DNA from: Alloboseaceae bacterium BT-24-1
GTDB lineage: Bacteria; Pseudomonadota; Alphaproteobacteria; Rhizobiales; Beijerinckiaceae
NCBI GenBank assembly: GCA_025846845.1
Contig: JAOYTL010000015.1
Span: forward strand, 123,176 to 187,175
DNA: 64,000 bases
Direction of reading: 5' to 3'
This document shows positions 27,836 through 48,411 of this stretch, piece after piece; position 1 is the stretch's first letter, and each line of letters starts with the position of its first letter. The position numbers and the translations under genes were made by a program. Below the pieces are notes generated by a model that saw only the letters and a program-made list of their open reading frames with translations, made no database searches and had not been told where the DNA came from.

Positions 27836-28552
27836 TTACGCAGCCTGCTCACGACGGTCGCGACGCTCACCACCCGAGCGGCCGCCCTCGTCCGAGAGGC
27901 GCTTGTCCTGGGCCATCGGGTCGTGTTCGAGGATCTCGCCCTTGAAGATCCAGACCTTGATCCCGCACGTGCCATAGGTCGTGAAGGCAGTGGCGACGCC
28001 GTAGTCGACGTCGGCGCGCAGCGTATGCAGCGGCACGCGGCCCTCGCGATACCATTCCAGGCGCGCGATTTCAGCGCCACCCAGACGGCCCGAGCAGTTG
28101 ATGCGGATGCCCTCGGCGCCCAGACGCATCGCCGACTGCACGGCGCGCTTCATGGCGCGACGGAAGGCGACGCGGCGCTCGAGCTGCTGGGCGATCGAGT
28201 CGGCGACCAGGGTCGCGTCGATCTCCGGCTTGCGCACCTCGACGATGTTGATGGTGACGTCGGCAGACGTCAGCTTCGACACGGTCTTGCGCAGCTTCTC
28301 GATGTCCGCACCCTTCTTGCCGATCACCACGCCCGGACGAGCCGAGTGGATGGTGACGCGGCACTTCTTGTGCGGACGCTCGATGATGATCTTCGAGACG
28401 GCGGCCTGCTTCAGCAGCTTCATCAGGGCGGCGCGGATCGCCATGTCCTCATGCAGCAGCTTGCCGTACTCACCCTTCTGGGCGAACCAGCGCGAATCCC
28501 AGGTCCGGTTGATGCCGAGACGAAGGCCGATCGGATTGATTTTCTGACCCAT
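27836..28552 (-). CDS. rpsC: 30S ribosomal protein S3
   Basis: A head protein at the mRNA entry site, 238 residues, taking part in mRNA unwinding. It has the KH domain with IHSARPGVVIGKKGADIEKL (GKKG loop) and a C-terminal domain around RLGGAEIARLEWYREGRVPLHT. It follows rplV by 10 bases. Confidence 0.99.
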   Translation of the reverse strand: MGQKINPIGLRLGINRTWDSRWFAQKGEYGKLLHEDMAIRAALMKLLKQAAVSKIIIERPHKKCRVTIHSARPGVVIGKKGADIEKLRKTVSKLTSADVTINIVEVRKPEIDATLVADSIAQQLERRVAFRRAMKRAVQSAMRLGAEGIRINCSGRLGGAEIARLEWYREGRVPLHTLRADVDYGVATAFTTYGTCGIKVWIFKGEILEHDPMAQDKRLSDEGGRSGGERRDRREQAA

Positions 28553-28562
28553 CGTTCTCTCC

Positions 28563-28946
28563 TCAGGCCTTCGCAGCCTGAACTTCGCGCACCACGATCG
28601 TGATGTTGGCGAAGGGCTTCATGATGCGGGCGCCACGGCCGCGAGCGCGGGCATGGAAGCGCTTCATGACGAGCGCCTTGCCGACGAAAGCCTGGGACAC
28701 GACGAGGTCGTCGACGTCGAGATCATGATTGTTCTCGGCGTTGGCGATCGCGCTCTGCAGGCACTTGCGCACATCGGTCGAGATCCGCTTGCGCGAGAAC
28801 TCGAGGTCGGCGAGCGCGGTCGAGACCTTCTTGCCGCGGATGAGCTGGGCGAGAAGGTTCAGCTTCTGCGGGGAAACGCGCAGGTTGCGCGCGACCGCCT
28901 TGGCCTCGTTCTCGGGCAGCGCACGGGGGGCGGAGGGCTTACCCAT
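28563..28946 (-). CDS. rplV: 50S ribosomal protein L22
   Basis: A 127-residue protein whose beta hairpin lines the exit tunnel. ARNLRVSPQKLNLLAQLIRGK and the hairpin FHARARGRGARIMKPFANITIVV are conserved, with no deletion of the kind that gives macrolide resistance. It is three bases after rpsS. Confidence 0.99.
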   Translation of the reverse strand: MGKPSAPRALPENEAKAVARNLRVSPQKLNLLAQLIRGKKVSTALADLEFSRKRISTDVRKCLQSAIANAENNHDLDVDDLVVSQAFVGKALVMKRFHARARGRGARIMKPFANITIVVREVQAAKA

Positions 28947-28949
28947 GGC

Positions 28950-29228
28950 TTACTTCCTCTTCGCCTTCTTGTCGGCCGCGTGGCCGGGGAAGGTGCGCGT
29001 CGGCGAGAACTCGCCGAACTTGTGGCCCACCATTTCCTCGGAGACGTTCACCGGCACATGCTTGTGGCCGTTGTAGACGCCGAACGTCAGACCGACGAAC
29101 TGCGGCAGGATCGTGGAGCGACGGCTCCAGATCTTGATGACTTCAGACCGGCTCGCCGAACGGGCGACCTCGGCCTTCTTCAGGAGGTATCCGTCGACAA
29201 ACGGACCTTTCCAAAGCGAACGCGCCAT
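28950..29228 (-). CDS. rpsS: 30S ribosomal protein S19
   Basis: A 92-residue head protein that touches the A-site finger. MARSLWKGPFVD and YNGHKHVPVNVSEEMVGHKFGEF are diagnostic. It lies 8 bases past rplB and 3 before rplV in the S10 operon. Confidence 0.99.
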   Translation of the reverse strand: MARSLWKGPFVDGYLLKKAEVARSASRSEVIKIWSRRSTILPQFVGLTFGVYNGHKHVPVNVSEEMVGHKFGEFSPTRTFPGHAADKKAKRK

Positions 29229-29236
29229 GACGGACC

Positions 29237-30079
29237 TCAGTTCTTCTTCTTGCGGGCGTGACGGCTCGACACGATGAACGTATCGGTCCGCTTGTTCGAG
29301 CGGGTCTTCTTGCCCTTGGTCGGCAGACCCCAGGGCGTGACCGGATGACGGCCGCCCGAGGTGCGGCCTTCGCCGCCGCCGTGCGGATGGTCGACCGGGT
29401 TCATCGAGACACCACGGTTATGCGGACGACGACCCAGCCAGCGCGAGCGCCCGGCCTTGCCGTCATTCCGGTTCATGTGGTCGGGGTTCGAGACCGCGCC
29501 CACCGTGGCATAGCACAGGCCGCTGATCAGGCGCTGCTCGCCCGAGTTCAGGCGAACGATGACGTAACCTTGGTCGCGGCCGACGATCTGGGCATAGTTG
29601 CCCGCCGAACGTGCCAGCGCCCCACCCTTGCCGATCTTGAGCTCGACATTGTGGACGATCGTGCCGATCGGCAGCGTGCCCATCGGGGCGGCGTTGCCGG
29701 GCTTCACGTCGACGCTGTCGCCGGCGATGACGCTGTCGCCGACAGCCAGGCGCTGCGGCGCCAGGATGTAGGCGAGCTCGCCGTCCTGATACTTGATCAG
29801 CGCGATGAAGGCCGAGCGGTTCGGATCATACTCGATCCGCTCCACGGCAGCCGGGATGCCGGCCTTGCCGCGACGCTTGAAATCGATCAGGCGCAGGGTG
29901 CGCTTGTGACCACCGCCGCGGAAGCGGACGGTGATACGGCCGAGATTGTTGCGGCCGCCCGAGGACGACTTGCCCTCGGTCAGCGCCTTGACCGGCTTGC
30001 CCTTGTAGAGCTCGCTGCGGTCGACGATCACGAGCTGGCGAAGGCTCGGCGTGATCGGCTTGAAACTCTTCAAAGCCAT
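29237..30079 (-). CDS. rplB: 50S ribosomal protein L2
   Basis: A primary 23S rRNA-binding protein of 280 residues needed for subunit joining and peptidyl transfer. The RNA-binding domain includes GRITVRFRGGGHKR, and the catalytically important histidine lies in MNPVDHPHGGGEGR. The C-terminus is basic (RSNKRTDTFIVSSR). It is 16 bases after rplW. Confidence 0.99.
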   Translation of the reverse strand: MALKSFKPITPSLRQLVIVDRSELYKGKPVKALTEGKSSSGGRNNLGRITVRFRGGGHKRTLRLIDFKRRGKAGIPAAVERIEYDPNRSAFIALIKYQDGELAYILAPQRLAVGDSVIAGDSVDVKPGNAAPMGTLPIGTIVHNVELKIGKGGALARSAGNYAQIVGRDQGYVIVRLNSGEQRLISGLCYATVGAVSNPDHMNRNDGKAGRSRWLGRRPHNRGVSMNPVDHPHGGGEGRTSGGRHPVTPWGLPTKGKKTRSNKRTDTFIVSSRHARKKKN

Positions 30080-30095
30080 GATGACGATCCTTCCC

Positions 30096-30404
30096 TCAGA
30101 GCCCAGTGGTCACGTCGATGGAGTGACCTTCTTCGAGGGTCACGACCGCCTTCTTGACGTCCGAACGCTGGCCGAGCCGGCCCCGGAAGACCTTCATCTT
30201 GCCTTCGGTGACCATCGTGTTGACGCTCTTGACCTTGACGTCGAAGAGCTTCTCGATCGCCGCCTTGATCTGCGGCTTGGTCGCGGTCTTCGCTACCTTG
30301 AAGACGACCTTGTTGTGCTCGGAGAGCATGGTCGCCTTTTCGGTGATCACCGGGCCACGAATGACGTCGTAGTGGCGCGGATCCAGATTCTTGGACTGGC
30401 TCAT
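30096..30404 (-). CDS. rplW: 50S ribosomal protein L23
   Basis: A 102-residue protein at the tunnel exit that docks trigger factor and SRP. DPRHYDVIRGPVITEKATML and KVKSVNTMVTEGKMKVFRGRLG are diagnostic. Its ATG overlaps the rplD stop by four bases (ATGA), so the pair is coupled. Confidence 0.99.
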   Translation of the reverse strand: MSQSKNLDPRHYDVIRGPVITEKATMLSEHNKVVFKVAKTATKPQIKAAIEKLFDVKVKSVNTMVTEGKMKVFRGRLGQRSDVKKAVVTLEEGHSIDVTTGL

Positions 30405-31024
30405 TTGAAGCGCGCCTCCAGCGCATCGACAGCCGAGCGCGTCAGCACGAGCTTGTCGCGACGCAGGATGTCATAGACGTTGATGCCCTGGATCGGCAGC
30501 ACGTCGACGTTCGGAATCGAACGCGCCGCCAGGCCGAAGTTCACATCGATCTCGGCGCCGCCGATCACCAGCGCGCTCGACAGGTCGAGCTTGCCGAAAT
30601 GGCCCAGGAGCACCTTGGTCTTCGGCTCGGCGAGCTTGACGTCGTCGATGATGATCAGGCCCGCGTCCTTGGCCTTGGCCGAGAGCGCATGGCGCAAAGC
30701 GAGCGCCTTGACCTTCTTGGGCAGGTCATGGGCGTGATCGCGCACGACCGGACCGAAGGCCTTGCCACCGCCGCGGAACTGCGGAGCCGAAGCTGCACCG
30801 TGGCGAGCGCCGCCGGTACCCTTCTGCTTGTAGATCTTCTTGCGGGTGCGGTCGACTTCCGAACGGCCCTTGGTCTTGTGCGTGCCGGCGCGGCGCTTGG
30901 CGAGCTGGTAGCGCACCATGCGGGCGAGCAGGTCGGCGCGCGGCTCGAGGCCGAAGATCGCATCCGAAAGCTCGACCGAACCGGCCTTGCCGCCGTCAAG
31001 AGTGACGATATCGAGTTTCATCAC
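30401..31024 (-). CDS. rplD: 50S ribosomal protein L4
   Basis: A 207-residue protein whose extended loop reaches the exit tunnel. The loop reads KTKGRSEVDRTRKKIYKQKGTGGARHG. In E. coli L4 attenuates the S10 operon; no matching leader can be recognised here. It overlaps rplC by four bases at its start. Either ATG of the MM pair could be used. Confidence 0.98.
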   Translation of the reverse strand: MMKLDIVTLDGGKAGSVELSDAIFGLEPRADLLARMVRYQLAKRRAGTHKTKGRSEVDRTRKKIYKQKGTGGARHGAASAPQFRGGGKAFGPVVRDHAHDLPKKVKALALRHALSAKAKDAGLIIIDDVKLAEPKTKVLLGHFGKLDLSSALVIGGAEIDVNFGLAARSIPNVDVLPIQGINVYDILRRDKLVLTRSAVDALEARFK

Positions 31025-31755
31025 ACGTTCTCCTCAGCCTGCGCCGCAGGAGCCTCGACAATGTCGGCCTTGCCCTCGCCGGAGACCTTGAACTTGCCCG
31101 GCAGCGGGGCGTCCTTCGGCAGCGAGCGCTTGACCGCGTCACGGACGTGGATCCAGCCGCCGGCAACGCCGGGGACGGCGCCTTCGACCAGGATCAGGCC
31201 GCGCTCGGCGTCCGTCTGGACGACGCGCAGGTTCTGCGTGGTGACGCGCTCGACACCGAGATGACCCGGCATCTTCTTGTTCTTGAAGGTCTTGCCCGGG
31301 TCCTGACGGCCACCGGTCGAACCGATCGAACGATGCGAGACCGAGACGCCGTGCGTGGCGCGCAGACCGCCGAAGTTCCAGCGCTTCATGCCGCCGGCGA
31401 AGCCCTTGCCGGTAGTCGTGCCGGAGACGTCGACGAACTGGCCGACGACGAAGTGGTCGGCGGTGAGCTCGGCGCCGACCGGGATCAGCGCGTCATCGCT
31501 GACGCGGAACTCGACGATCTTCTGCTTCGGCTCGACCTTGGCCACGGCGAAATGGCCGCGCTGCGCCTTCGAGACGTTCTTGACCTTGGCCAAGCCCGAC
31601 CCGAGCTGCACGGCGACATAGCCGTTCTTCTCGATCGTGCGATGCGCGACGACCTGGCAGTTATCGAGCTTCAGCACGGTGACCGGGATATGCTCGCCGG
31701 CATCGGTGAAGATGCGGGTCATCCCGACTTTCTGTGCAATCACACCGGAACGCAT
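31021..31755 (-). CDS. rplC: 50S ribosomal protein L3
   Basis: A 244-residue protein that reaches the peptidyl transferase centre. The start MRSGVIAQKVGMTRIF and the loop GFAGGMKRWNFGG followed by HGVSVSHRSIGSTGGRQDPG are conserved. The long open frame above 31755 is an artefact and the family start is clear. It lies 67 bases after rpsJ. Confidence 0.98.
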   Translation of the reverse strand: MRSGVIAQKVGMTRIFTDAGEHIPVTVLKLDNCQVVAHRTIEKNGYVAVQLGSGLAKVKNVSKAQRGHFAVAKVEPKQKIVEFRVSDDALIPVGAELTADHFVVGQFVDVSGTTTGKGFAGGMKRWNFGGLRATHGVSVSHRSIGSTGGRQDPGKTFKNKKMPGHLGVERVTTQNLRVVQTDAERGLILVEGAVPGVAGGWIHVRDAVKRSLPKDAPLPGKFKVSGEGKADIVEAPAAQAEENV

Positions 31756-31822
31756 CGGTGCATACCTTCCCTTGGGGTCATGTCCATCCGGGAAACCCGG
31801 AAACAGAGGACCCGATGATGGA

Positions 31823-32131
<309 letters not shown>

Positions 32132-32152
32132 GGTCGTGTTATCTCCGTGACG

Positions 32153-32187
32153 TGAAAAGGCGAAAGCCCAGAAGGGCTCTCGCCCCC
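32153..32187 (-). terminator. Terminator or attenuator between tuf1 and rpsJ
   Basis: On the minus strand GGCGAGAGCCC-TTCT-GGGCTTTCGCC forms an 11-bp stem with one G-U/mismatch position, followed by TTTTC. The short T-run suggests partial termination, which would let some transcripts pass into the S10 operon. Confidence 0.75.
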
Positions 32188-32197
32188 AGATCAGCCG

Positions 32198-33388
<1,191 letters not shown>

Positions 33389-33438
33389 GTCAGCCTCCGT
33401 CAGATCTTCTCAAGTGTTCCGTGTAATGCGTTGTTCAA

Positions 33439-35514
<2,076 letters not shown>

Positions 35515-35550
35515 AGGAATGCTCTGTCTTTCCGGGTCCGAACGGACGAA

Positions 35551-36021
35551 TTACCAGCGGTAGTGCGAGAAGGCGCGGTTGGCTTCCGCCATCCGGTGCG
35601 TGTCTTCGCGCTTCTTGACGGCATTGCCACGGTTGTTCGCGGCATCCATCAGCTCGGACGAGAGACGCTCGACCATGGTGCGATCATTGCGACCACGGGC
35701 AGCGGCGATCAGCCAGCGGATGGCGAGAGCCTGGCGGCGCTCGGTGCGAACCTCGACCGGGACCTGATAGGTCGCGCCGCCGACGCGGCGGGAACGAACC
35801 TCGATCGCCGGGGCGACGTTCTCGAGCGCGGTCTTGAAGACGGCGAGCGGGTCGCTCTTCAGCTTACCCTCGATGATGTCGAAGGCGCCGTAGACGATGC
35901 CTTCGGCAGTCGACTTCTTGCCTTCGTACATGACCGAGTTCATGAACTTGGTCACGATCACGTCGCCGAACTTGGCGTCCGGGATGATCTCGCGCTTTTC
36001 GGCACTGTGGCGGCGGGACAT
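35551..36021 (-). CDS. rpsG: 30S ribosomal protein S7
   Basis: A 156-residue primary binder of the 16S 3' domain. MSRRHSAEKREIIPDAKFGD and the block RRVGGATYQVPVEVRTERRQALAIRWL are diagnostic. In E. coli it represses the str operon from the rpsL-rpsG spacer; here that spacer is 74 bases long, and I cannot assign the S7 site. Confidence 0.99.
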   Translation of the reverse strand: MSRRHSAEKREIIPDAKFGDVIVTKFMNSVMYEGKKSTAEGIVYGAFDIIEGKLKSDPLAVFKTALENVAPAIEVRSRRVGGATYQVPVEVRTERRQALAIRWLIAAARGRNDRTMVERLSSELMDAANNRGNAVKKREDTHRMAEANRAFSHYRW

Positions 36022-36095
36022 CGTCTAGTCTCCGGTCAAATCTCAAAAGCTGCGAACCGGCTGGGGCATCTTGCCCCGCCGGTCGGGCAGGAAAA

Positions 36096-36467
36096 TTACT
36101 TCGGACGCTTGGCGCCGTACTTCGAACGGCGCTGCTTGCGGTTCTTGACGCCCTGCGTGTCGAGCACGCCGCGCAGGATGTGGTAGCGCACGCCGGGAAG
36201 GTCCTTGACGCGGCCGCCGCGGATCATGACGACCGAGTGCTCCTGAAGGTTGTGGCCTTCACCCGGGATGTAGCCGATCACTTCGAAGCCGTTGGTCAGG
36301 CGCACCTTGGCGACCTTGCGGAGCGCCGAGTTCGGCTTCTTCGGGGTCGTCGTATAGACACGCGTGCAGACGCCGCGCTTCTGCGGGCAGTTCTCGAGCG
36401 CCGGAGCGGTGTTGCGCGCCTTGACCGGCGAGCGGGGCTTGCGGATCAGCTGGCTGATTGTCGGCAT
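36096..36467 (-). CDS. rpsL: 30S ribosomal protein S12
   Basis: A decoding-centre protein of 123 residues. The two regions that mutate to streptomycin resistance, TTPKKPNSALRKV and GGRVKDLPGVRYH, both keep the sensitive-type lysines. It opens the str block. Normally it follows rpoC directly; here a LuxR gene separates them. Confidence 0.99.
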   Translation of the reverse strand: MPTISQLIRKPRSPVKARNTAPALENCPQKRGVCTRVYTTTPKKPNSALRKVAKVRLTNGFEVIGYIPGEGHNLQEHSVVMIRGGRVKDLPGVRYHILRGVLDTQGVKNRKQRRSKYGAKRPK

Positions 36468-36815
36468 TTAAGGCCTCTCGCTCCCTTGAGCGCTAGATGA
36501 ATTCGATGTCCATCCCGGCATCTTACAAGGCCATGACCAAACGAAGCCGCGCCATCGGCGCCCATTTACGGGGCCTCAGGCGCGTTCGCCATGCAGAGGA
36601 ACACGGAACCCGCGTTCATGCGTCCTGCCATGTCGTCGTTAGACGCTGGAATTCCGACGGAGTTTCGGTCGCGAACCTCGCTCGCAACAAAGGCAAGCGA
36701 CAAACGTGTCCGACAGCCGTCGACAGTGGCGCGCTTATGACTCAGTCGGAGATTCGCGTCAACCCCGGATTTGGCGGGAGTTAACGCAATCTCGCGGCGA
36801 GCATTCAGATGCCGC
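36468..36815. other. 348-base gap upstream of rpsL
   Basis: I see no gene here. It must hold the promoter and leader of the rpsL-rpsG-fusA-tuf block if that is transcribed on its own. The best -10-like box on the minus strand is TAAGAT (36525-36520), but its -35 region (GGCTTC at 17 bases) is poor, so I do not call a promoter. A TTAACGC/GCGTTAA-like sequence occurs near the LuxR end, without a clear stem-loop and T-run. Confidence 0.4.
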
Positions 36816-37904
36816 TCAATCGGTCGCGCCCGCCGTGACCCCTGCCCCGCGCAACAGGCCTATCAGGTCGGCCTGGCGGTGCAATCCGGTCTTCGCCATC
36901 ACCCGCTTTAGCGTCGAGCGCGCCGTTTCCTCCATGATCCCCAGGGCGGCGGCCGCTTCGCGCGGGCGGTGTCCTGCGGCGATCAGCGCAGCGAGCCTGG
37001 CTTCGGCCGGCGTCAGGTCGAACAGGCCCTGGACCACATCGGCGGTCGGCACGTCCTTCACCACCACCGGCGTCACCACCAGGATGCTCGCCGCCCGCGA
37101 GAAGATGTCGTGGGCGGCACCGCGAATCGGCGTCAGGTGCAGGATCAACGGCGGTTGGTTCTCGCGGCGCGCCACCGGGATCGAGCGCACCGTGGCACTG
37201 ACTGCCCGGCCCGTCGCCTGCAGGGCCGAAGCAAGCAGGCCGTCTGCAGCCATATCGACGAGTCCGAGCCGCGACGGACGGTCGACCGCCACCGCCGGCA
37301 CCAACGCCTCGAAGCTTGGATTGAGCGCGAGCGCGCGGCCATTGCGATCGAGCACCGCTGCCGGCAGGCCAATCGCCTCGAGCGCCTGGGCGGCCCCCCG
37401 CACCCGCTCGAATTCGAGCCGGGCCGAAAGCAGCATGGCGCGGGCGAGATGGGGCCGCATCATGTCAAAGCGAGCGATCAGGTCACTCTCGACAGGGCCC
37501 TCGTCGCGCTCGCGCTCGGCATGCAGGATGAAGGCTTCGCCGGTCGGCGAGGCGACCAGGGTGGCGACACCGATGCCGAACCCTTGGGGCAACAGGAAAT
37601 CACGATAGACCGGCTCGTCCGCCATCTCGGCCTCGGAGAGGATGTCGATATCGCGCAGGAAGCCGGCATGGCGGCGCTCGATCAGGCGGCGCGTCCGCTC
37701 ATTGCCGGGGAAACGGTTGAAGTGCGTCGCGACCAGCTGGTCGAACTCGGGCGAGGACGAGATCCAGCGGTTGGAAGTCGGCGTCACCGCGACCAGCACC
37801 GCGCCGGCACCGCGCGCAATCTCCTGGAACCGCCGCAGGACCTGCGGCCACAGCTCCGACACCACCGCCGCTTCGTAAAGACCGTCGAGAAACTGCTCGT
37901 CCAT
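36816..37904 (-). CDS. LuxR-family transcriptional regulator
   Basis: A 362-residue regulator. The C-terminal 60 residues are a LuxR/FixJ-type helix-turn-helix: LTPAEARLAALIAAGHRPREAAAALGI, ETARSTLKRVMAKTGLHRQADLI. The N-terminal 290 residues show no receiver signature and may include a PAS-like sensor around LEAIGLPAAVLDRNGRALALN. I use the ATG at 37904; an in-frame start 66 bases upstream is possible. Located between rpoC and rpsL, it is an insertion in a normally continuous cluster. The target and signal are unknown. Confidence 0.85.
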   Translation of the reverse strand: MDEQFLDGLYEAAVVSELWPQVLRRFQEIARGAGAVLVAVTPTSNRWISSSPEFDQLVATHFNRFPGNERTRRLIERRHAGFLRDIDILSEAEMADEPVYRDFLLPQGFGIGVATLVASPTGEAFILHAERERDEGPVESDLIARFDMMRPHLARAMLLSARLEFERVRGAAQALEAIGLPAAVLDRNGRALALNPSFEALVPAVAVDRPSRLGLVDMAADGLLASALQATGRAVSATVRSIPVARRENQPPLILHLTPIRGAAHDIFSRAASILVVTPVVVKDVPTADVVQGLFDLTPAEARLAALIAAGHRPREAAAALGIMEETARSTLKRVMAKTGLHRQADLIGLLRGAGVTAGATD

Positions 37905-38104
37905 GATCCCGGCCGCCCCCGAGCTTGGTCGGCAGGACGAGGACCTCCTCCGCCGACCACGCCCCCGCATGGTGTCAGCATGCCGCTCGTCGATCGGCCG
38001 CTTCCGGCCGGCCAACGAAAGGCGCGCTGGCGCATCGCTGCCCCCCGACAGACTTCGCAAGATAAGTTTAGGCCGCTTGTTTTAGAAAAGGTCAAGGGAG
38101 CCGA

Positions 38105-38137
38105 AATGAAAACGGCCACCCGAGGGCGGCCGTTTCA
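38105..38137 (-). terminator. Terminator of the rpoBC operon
   Basis: On the minus strand AAACGGCCGCCC-TCG-GGTGGCCGTTT forms a 12-bp stem with one G-U pair, followed by TCATTTC. It lies about 140 bases beyond the rpoC stop and ahead of the LuxR gene. Confidence 0.82.
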
Positions 38138-38173
38138 CAAAGCAAGTAGAGCTTGCCGGTACTGGAGCCGGAT

Positions 38174-38267
38174 CCGATCAGGCTGAAGTAGTCTGATCGG
38201 CGAATCCGTCTCCCACTTTGAGTTTAAAGGCCGCTTTTCCGATCAGCTTGCAGGGCAAGCTGATCGG
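38174..38267 (-). repeat. Two hairpins sharing CCGATCAG arms after rpoC
   Basis: Eight bases past the rpoC stop lies a perfect 13-bp hairpin (38239-38251 with 38255-38267, loop of three). Further on a second hairpin uses the same octamer, CCGATCAG (38174-38181) with CTGATCGG (38193-38200). Neither has a T-run on either side that would make a simple terminator. They may stabilise the rpoC mRNA 3' end or be a small dispersed repeat. Together with the terminator at 38105 they fill the 371-base gap 37905-38275. Confidence 0.6.
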
Positions 38268-38275
38268 AACGGACT

Positions 38276-42472
<4,197 letters not shown>

Positions 42473-42536
42473 AGCCTGTCTCCTGTGGCCGGTGGGGTTT
42501 TAGGGAAAACCGCCCTGCCCGGCCCTTGATCCATCG

Positions 42537-42560
42537 GCCGGCGGCGAAAGTGCCGCCGGC
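42537..42560 (-). other. Perfect hairpin in the rpoB-rpoC spacer
   Basis: GCCGGCGGC (42537-42545) and GCCGCCGGC (42552-42560) form a 9-bp stem with a six-base loop, without a T-run. It may be an RNA processing or stability site between the two large subunit genes; it is not a terminator. Confidence 0.5.
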
Positions 42561-42601
42561 ATGAGTAACGAACGCTCCGTGCCCTTTCGGGCGCGAAAGC
42601 C

Positions 42602-46750
<4,149 letters not shown>

Positions 46751-46921
46751 CATGTTCCTCGCAATCTCGGACGGCTCACCCGGTGGTCCGGGGTGTGGGC
46801 GGTCGGGCCGCCGGGTGAGCCGCTCGGCGCTCTCGGGCGCCGACATTCAGTTGGATCGACCTGCACCGCACTTGCGGGAAGTCTTGAGCACGCGCCGCCC
46901 CTTCCGGAAACGACGCAACAG

Positions 46922-46947
46922 CCCCGGAGGCGGCGAGCCGCCCCGGG
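46922..46947 (-). other. GC-rich hairpin between rplL and rpoB
   Basis: On the minus strand CCCGGGGCGG-CTCG-CCGCCTCCGGGG can fold into a strong stem with a small bulge. It lies 47 bases past the rplL stop and lacks a T-run. In many bacteria partial termination or RNase III cutting here keeps rpoB below rplJL, and this hairpin may do the same. Confidence 0.55.
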
Positions 46948-46993
46948 ACTGTCCTTGTCGACTAGAGACGGACCGGCATCAGCCGGCCCGGAC

Positions 46994-47374
46994 TCACTTG
47001 AGCTCGACCTTGGCGCCGACGGCCTCGAGCTGCTTCTTGAGCTTCTCGGCCTCGTCCTTGCCAACGGCTTCCTTGACCGGCTTCGGAGCGGCCTCGACCA
47101 GGTCCTTGGCCTCCTTGAGGCCGAGGCCGGTGATGGCGCGGACTTCCTTGATCACCTCGATCTTCTTGTCGCCGGCGGCGGCAAGAACGACGGTGAACTC
47201 GGTCTGCTCTTCGACGGCGGCAGCGGCAGCGCCACCAGCAGCCGGGCCGGCGGAGACGGCGACGGCGGCGGCAGCCGAGACGCCCCACTTCTCTTCGAGC
47301 AACTTGGCGAGGTCAGCAGCCTCGAGAACGGTGAGCGACGAGAGTTCGTCGACGAGCTTGGCGAGATCGGCCAT
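46994..47374 (-). CDS. rplL: 50S ribosomal protein L7/L12
   Basis: The acidic stalk protein that recruits translation factors, 126 residues. An N-terminal dimer domain (LAKLVDELSSLTVLEAADLAK), an Ala/Gly hinge and the C-terminal factor-binding domain (KIEVIKEVRAITGLGLKEAK) are all present. It follows rplJ by 51 bases. Confidence 0.99.
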   Translation of the reverse strand: MADLAKLVDELSSLTVLEAADLAKLLEEKWGVSAAAAVAVSAGPAAGGAAAAAVEEQTEFTVVLAAAGDKKIEVIKEVRAITGLGLKEAKDLVEAAPKPVKEAVGKDEAEKLKKQLEAVGAKVELK

Positions 47375-47425
47375 GGTCTAAGTTCCTGATGTAAGAGGTT
47401 CGAACGATTAAGGGTTGTCGGCTGC

Positions 47426-47941
47426 TCAGGCAGCGTCCTTGTCGGCATATGCCTGGAACACGCGCGCGAGCTTTGCGGCAGGCGCGGTCGAGAGCTGGGC
47501 GATCTTGGTCGCAGGGGCCTGCAGGAGGCCGAGCAACTTGGCGCGCAGTTCGTCGAGCGAGGGCATCGTGGCCAGAGCCTTGACGCCGTCGGGGTTCAGG
47601 GCGGTCGTGCCCATCGCGCCGCCGAGGATGACGAGCTTGTCGTTCTCCTTGGCGAATGCGACGGCGACCTTCGGCGCCGCGACCGGATCGCTGGAATAGG
47701 CGATCAGGGTGGGACCCGTCAGCAGAGGGCTGATGGACGCGACGTCGGTGCCTTCAAGAGCGATCTTGGCCAGCCGGTTCTTTGCGACCTTCACGGTGGC
47801 GCCATTGGCCTTCATCTCGCGACGAAGCTTCTGGAACTGGGCCACCGTCAAACCCGCATAGTGGGCCACGACAACGACCGACGTCTTCGAGAAGACATCG
47901 TTCAGTGTCGCGACGGCATCAGATTTTGCCGTTCTATCCAC
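47426..47941 (-). CDS. rplJ: 50S ribosomal protein L10
   Basis: The stalk base, 171 residues, binding L7/L12 dimers through its C-terminal helix. VVVAHYAGLTVAQFQKLRREM and NRLAKIALEGT are typical. The start is a GTG, which is uncommon for this family and may lower initiation. L10 represses its own mRNA in other bacteria by binding a leader; a 500-base gap upstream gives room for that. Confidence 0.97.
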   Translation of the reverse strand: MDRTAKSDAVATLNDVFSKTSVVVVAHYAGLTVAQFQKLRREMKANGATVKVAKNRLAKIALEGTDVASISPLLTGPTLIAYSSDPVAAPKVAVAFAKENDKLVILGGAMGTTALNPDGVKALATMPSLDELRAKLLGLLQAPATKIAQLSTAPAAKLARVFQAYADKDAA

Positions 47942-48348
47942 TGGGCTCTCTCCGGTAGGCGACAGGTTTTAAGGCCCGCCGCCAGTTGCACGTGCCGCTC
48001 TGGAAGTGACCGGTTGACACCGACCCCTCGCCGGAGCGACGCTCAGTGCCCTGTCCCCAGCCATGGCCGAAGCCGTGATCGGGCGAGATGGTTCGAACCT
48101 CGTTCGGCGCCTTGCGGCACCGGAAGAGTTCTTGCACCGTCTATGCAGGCCTCTTGGCGAAATTATGCCCTAAGGCCGAAGCCAAAGGCGCACCTGCAGT
48201 CTCAGACAGGACTGGATGCCTGGCCTTCGGAGATCGCTCTCCTCGACCAAAACATCCATTTTTCGGCGGCGAACCGCCAAAAAACGCGAAATGGACCTCC
48301 TCGTGCCAAGCACGCGGAAGCCCCGTCACTTATGGAAACACGGAGGAG

Positions 48349-48377
48349 GATATAGACCCTCCCCCGACTTCTGCCAA
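48349..48377 (-). promoter_or_regulatory. Promoter of rplJL-rpoBC
   Basis: On the minus strand TTGGCA (48377-48372) and TATATC (48354-48349) are spaced by 17 bases. The start would be near 48342. It matches the separate rplJ promoter found in this place in other proteobacteria. Confidence 0.65.
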
Positions 48378-48411
48378 GTGCTAATCCCTGCGGCGAAGCG
48401 CAAGGCGGGGC

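Noticed and set aside
36468..36815. Small plus-strand frame before rpsL
   Set aside because: It has no ribosome site or recognisable protein pattern and overlaps the leader region of rpsL.
48085..48110. TTCGAACC stretch as part of a tRNA T-arm
   Set aside because: No acceptor, D or anticodon arm can be formed around it.
48258..48284. Hairpin GGCGG-TTCG-CCGCC as a terminator
   Set aside because: The T-run stands before the stem and A's after it on the minus strand, and the same on the plus strand, so neither direction gives stem then U-tract.
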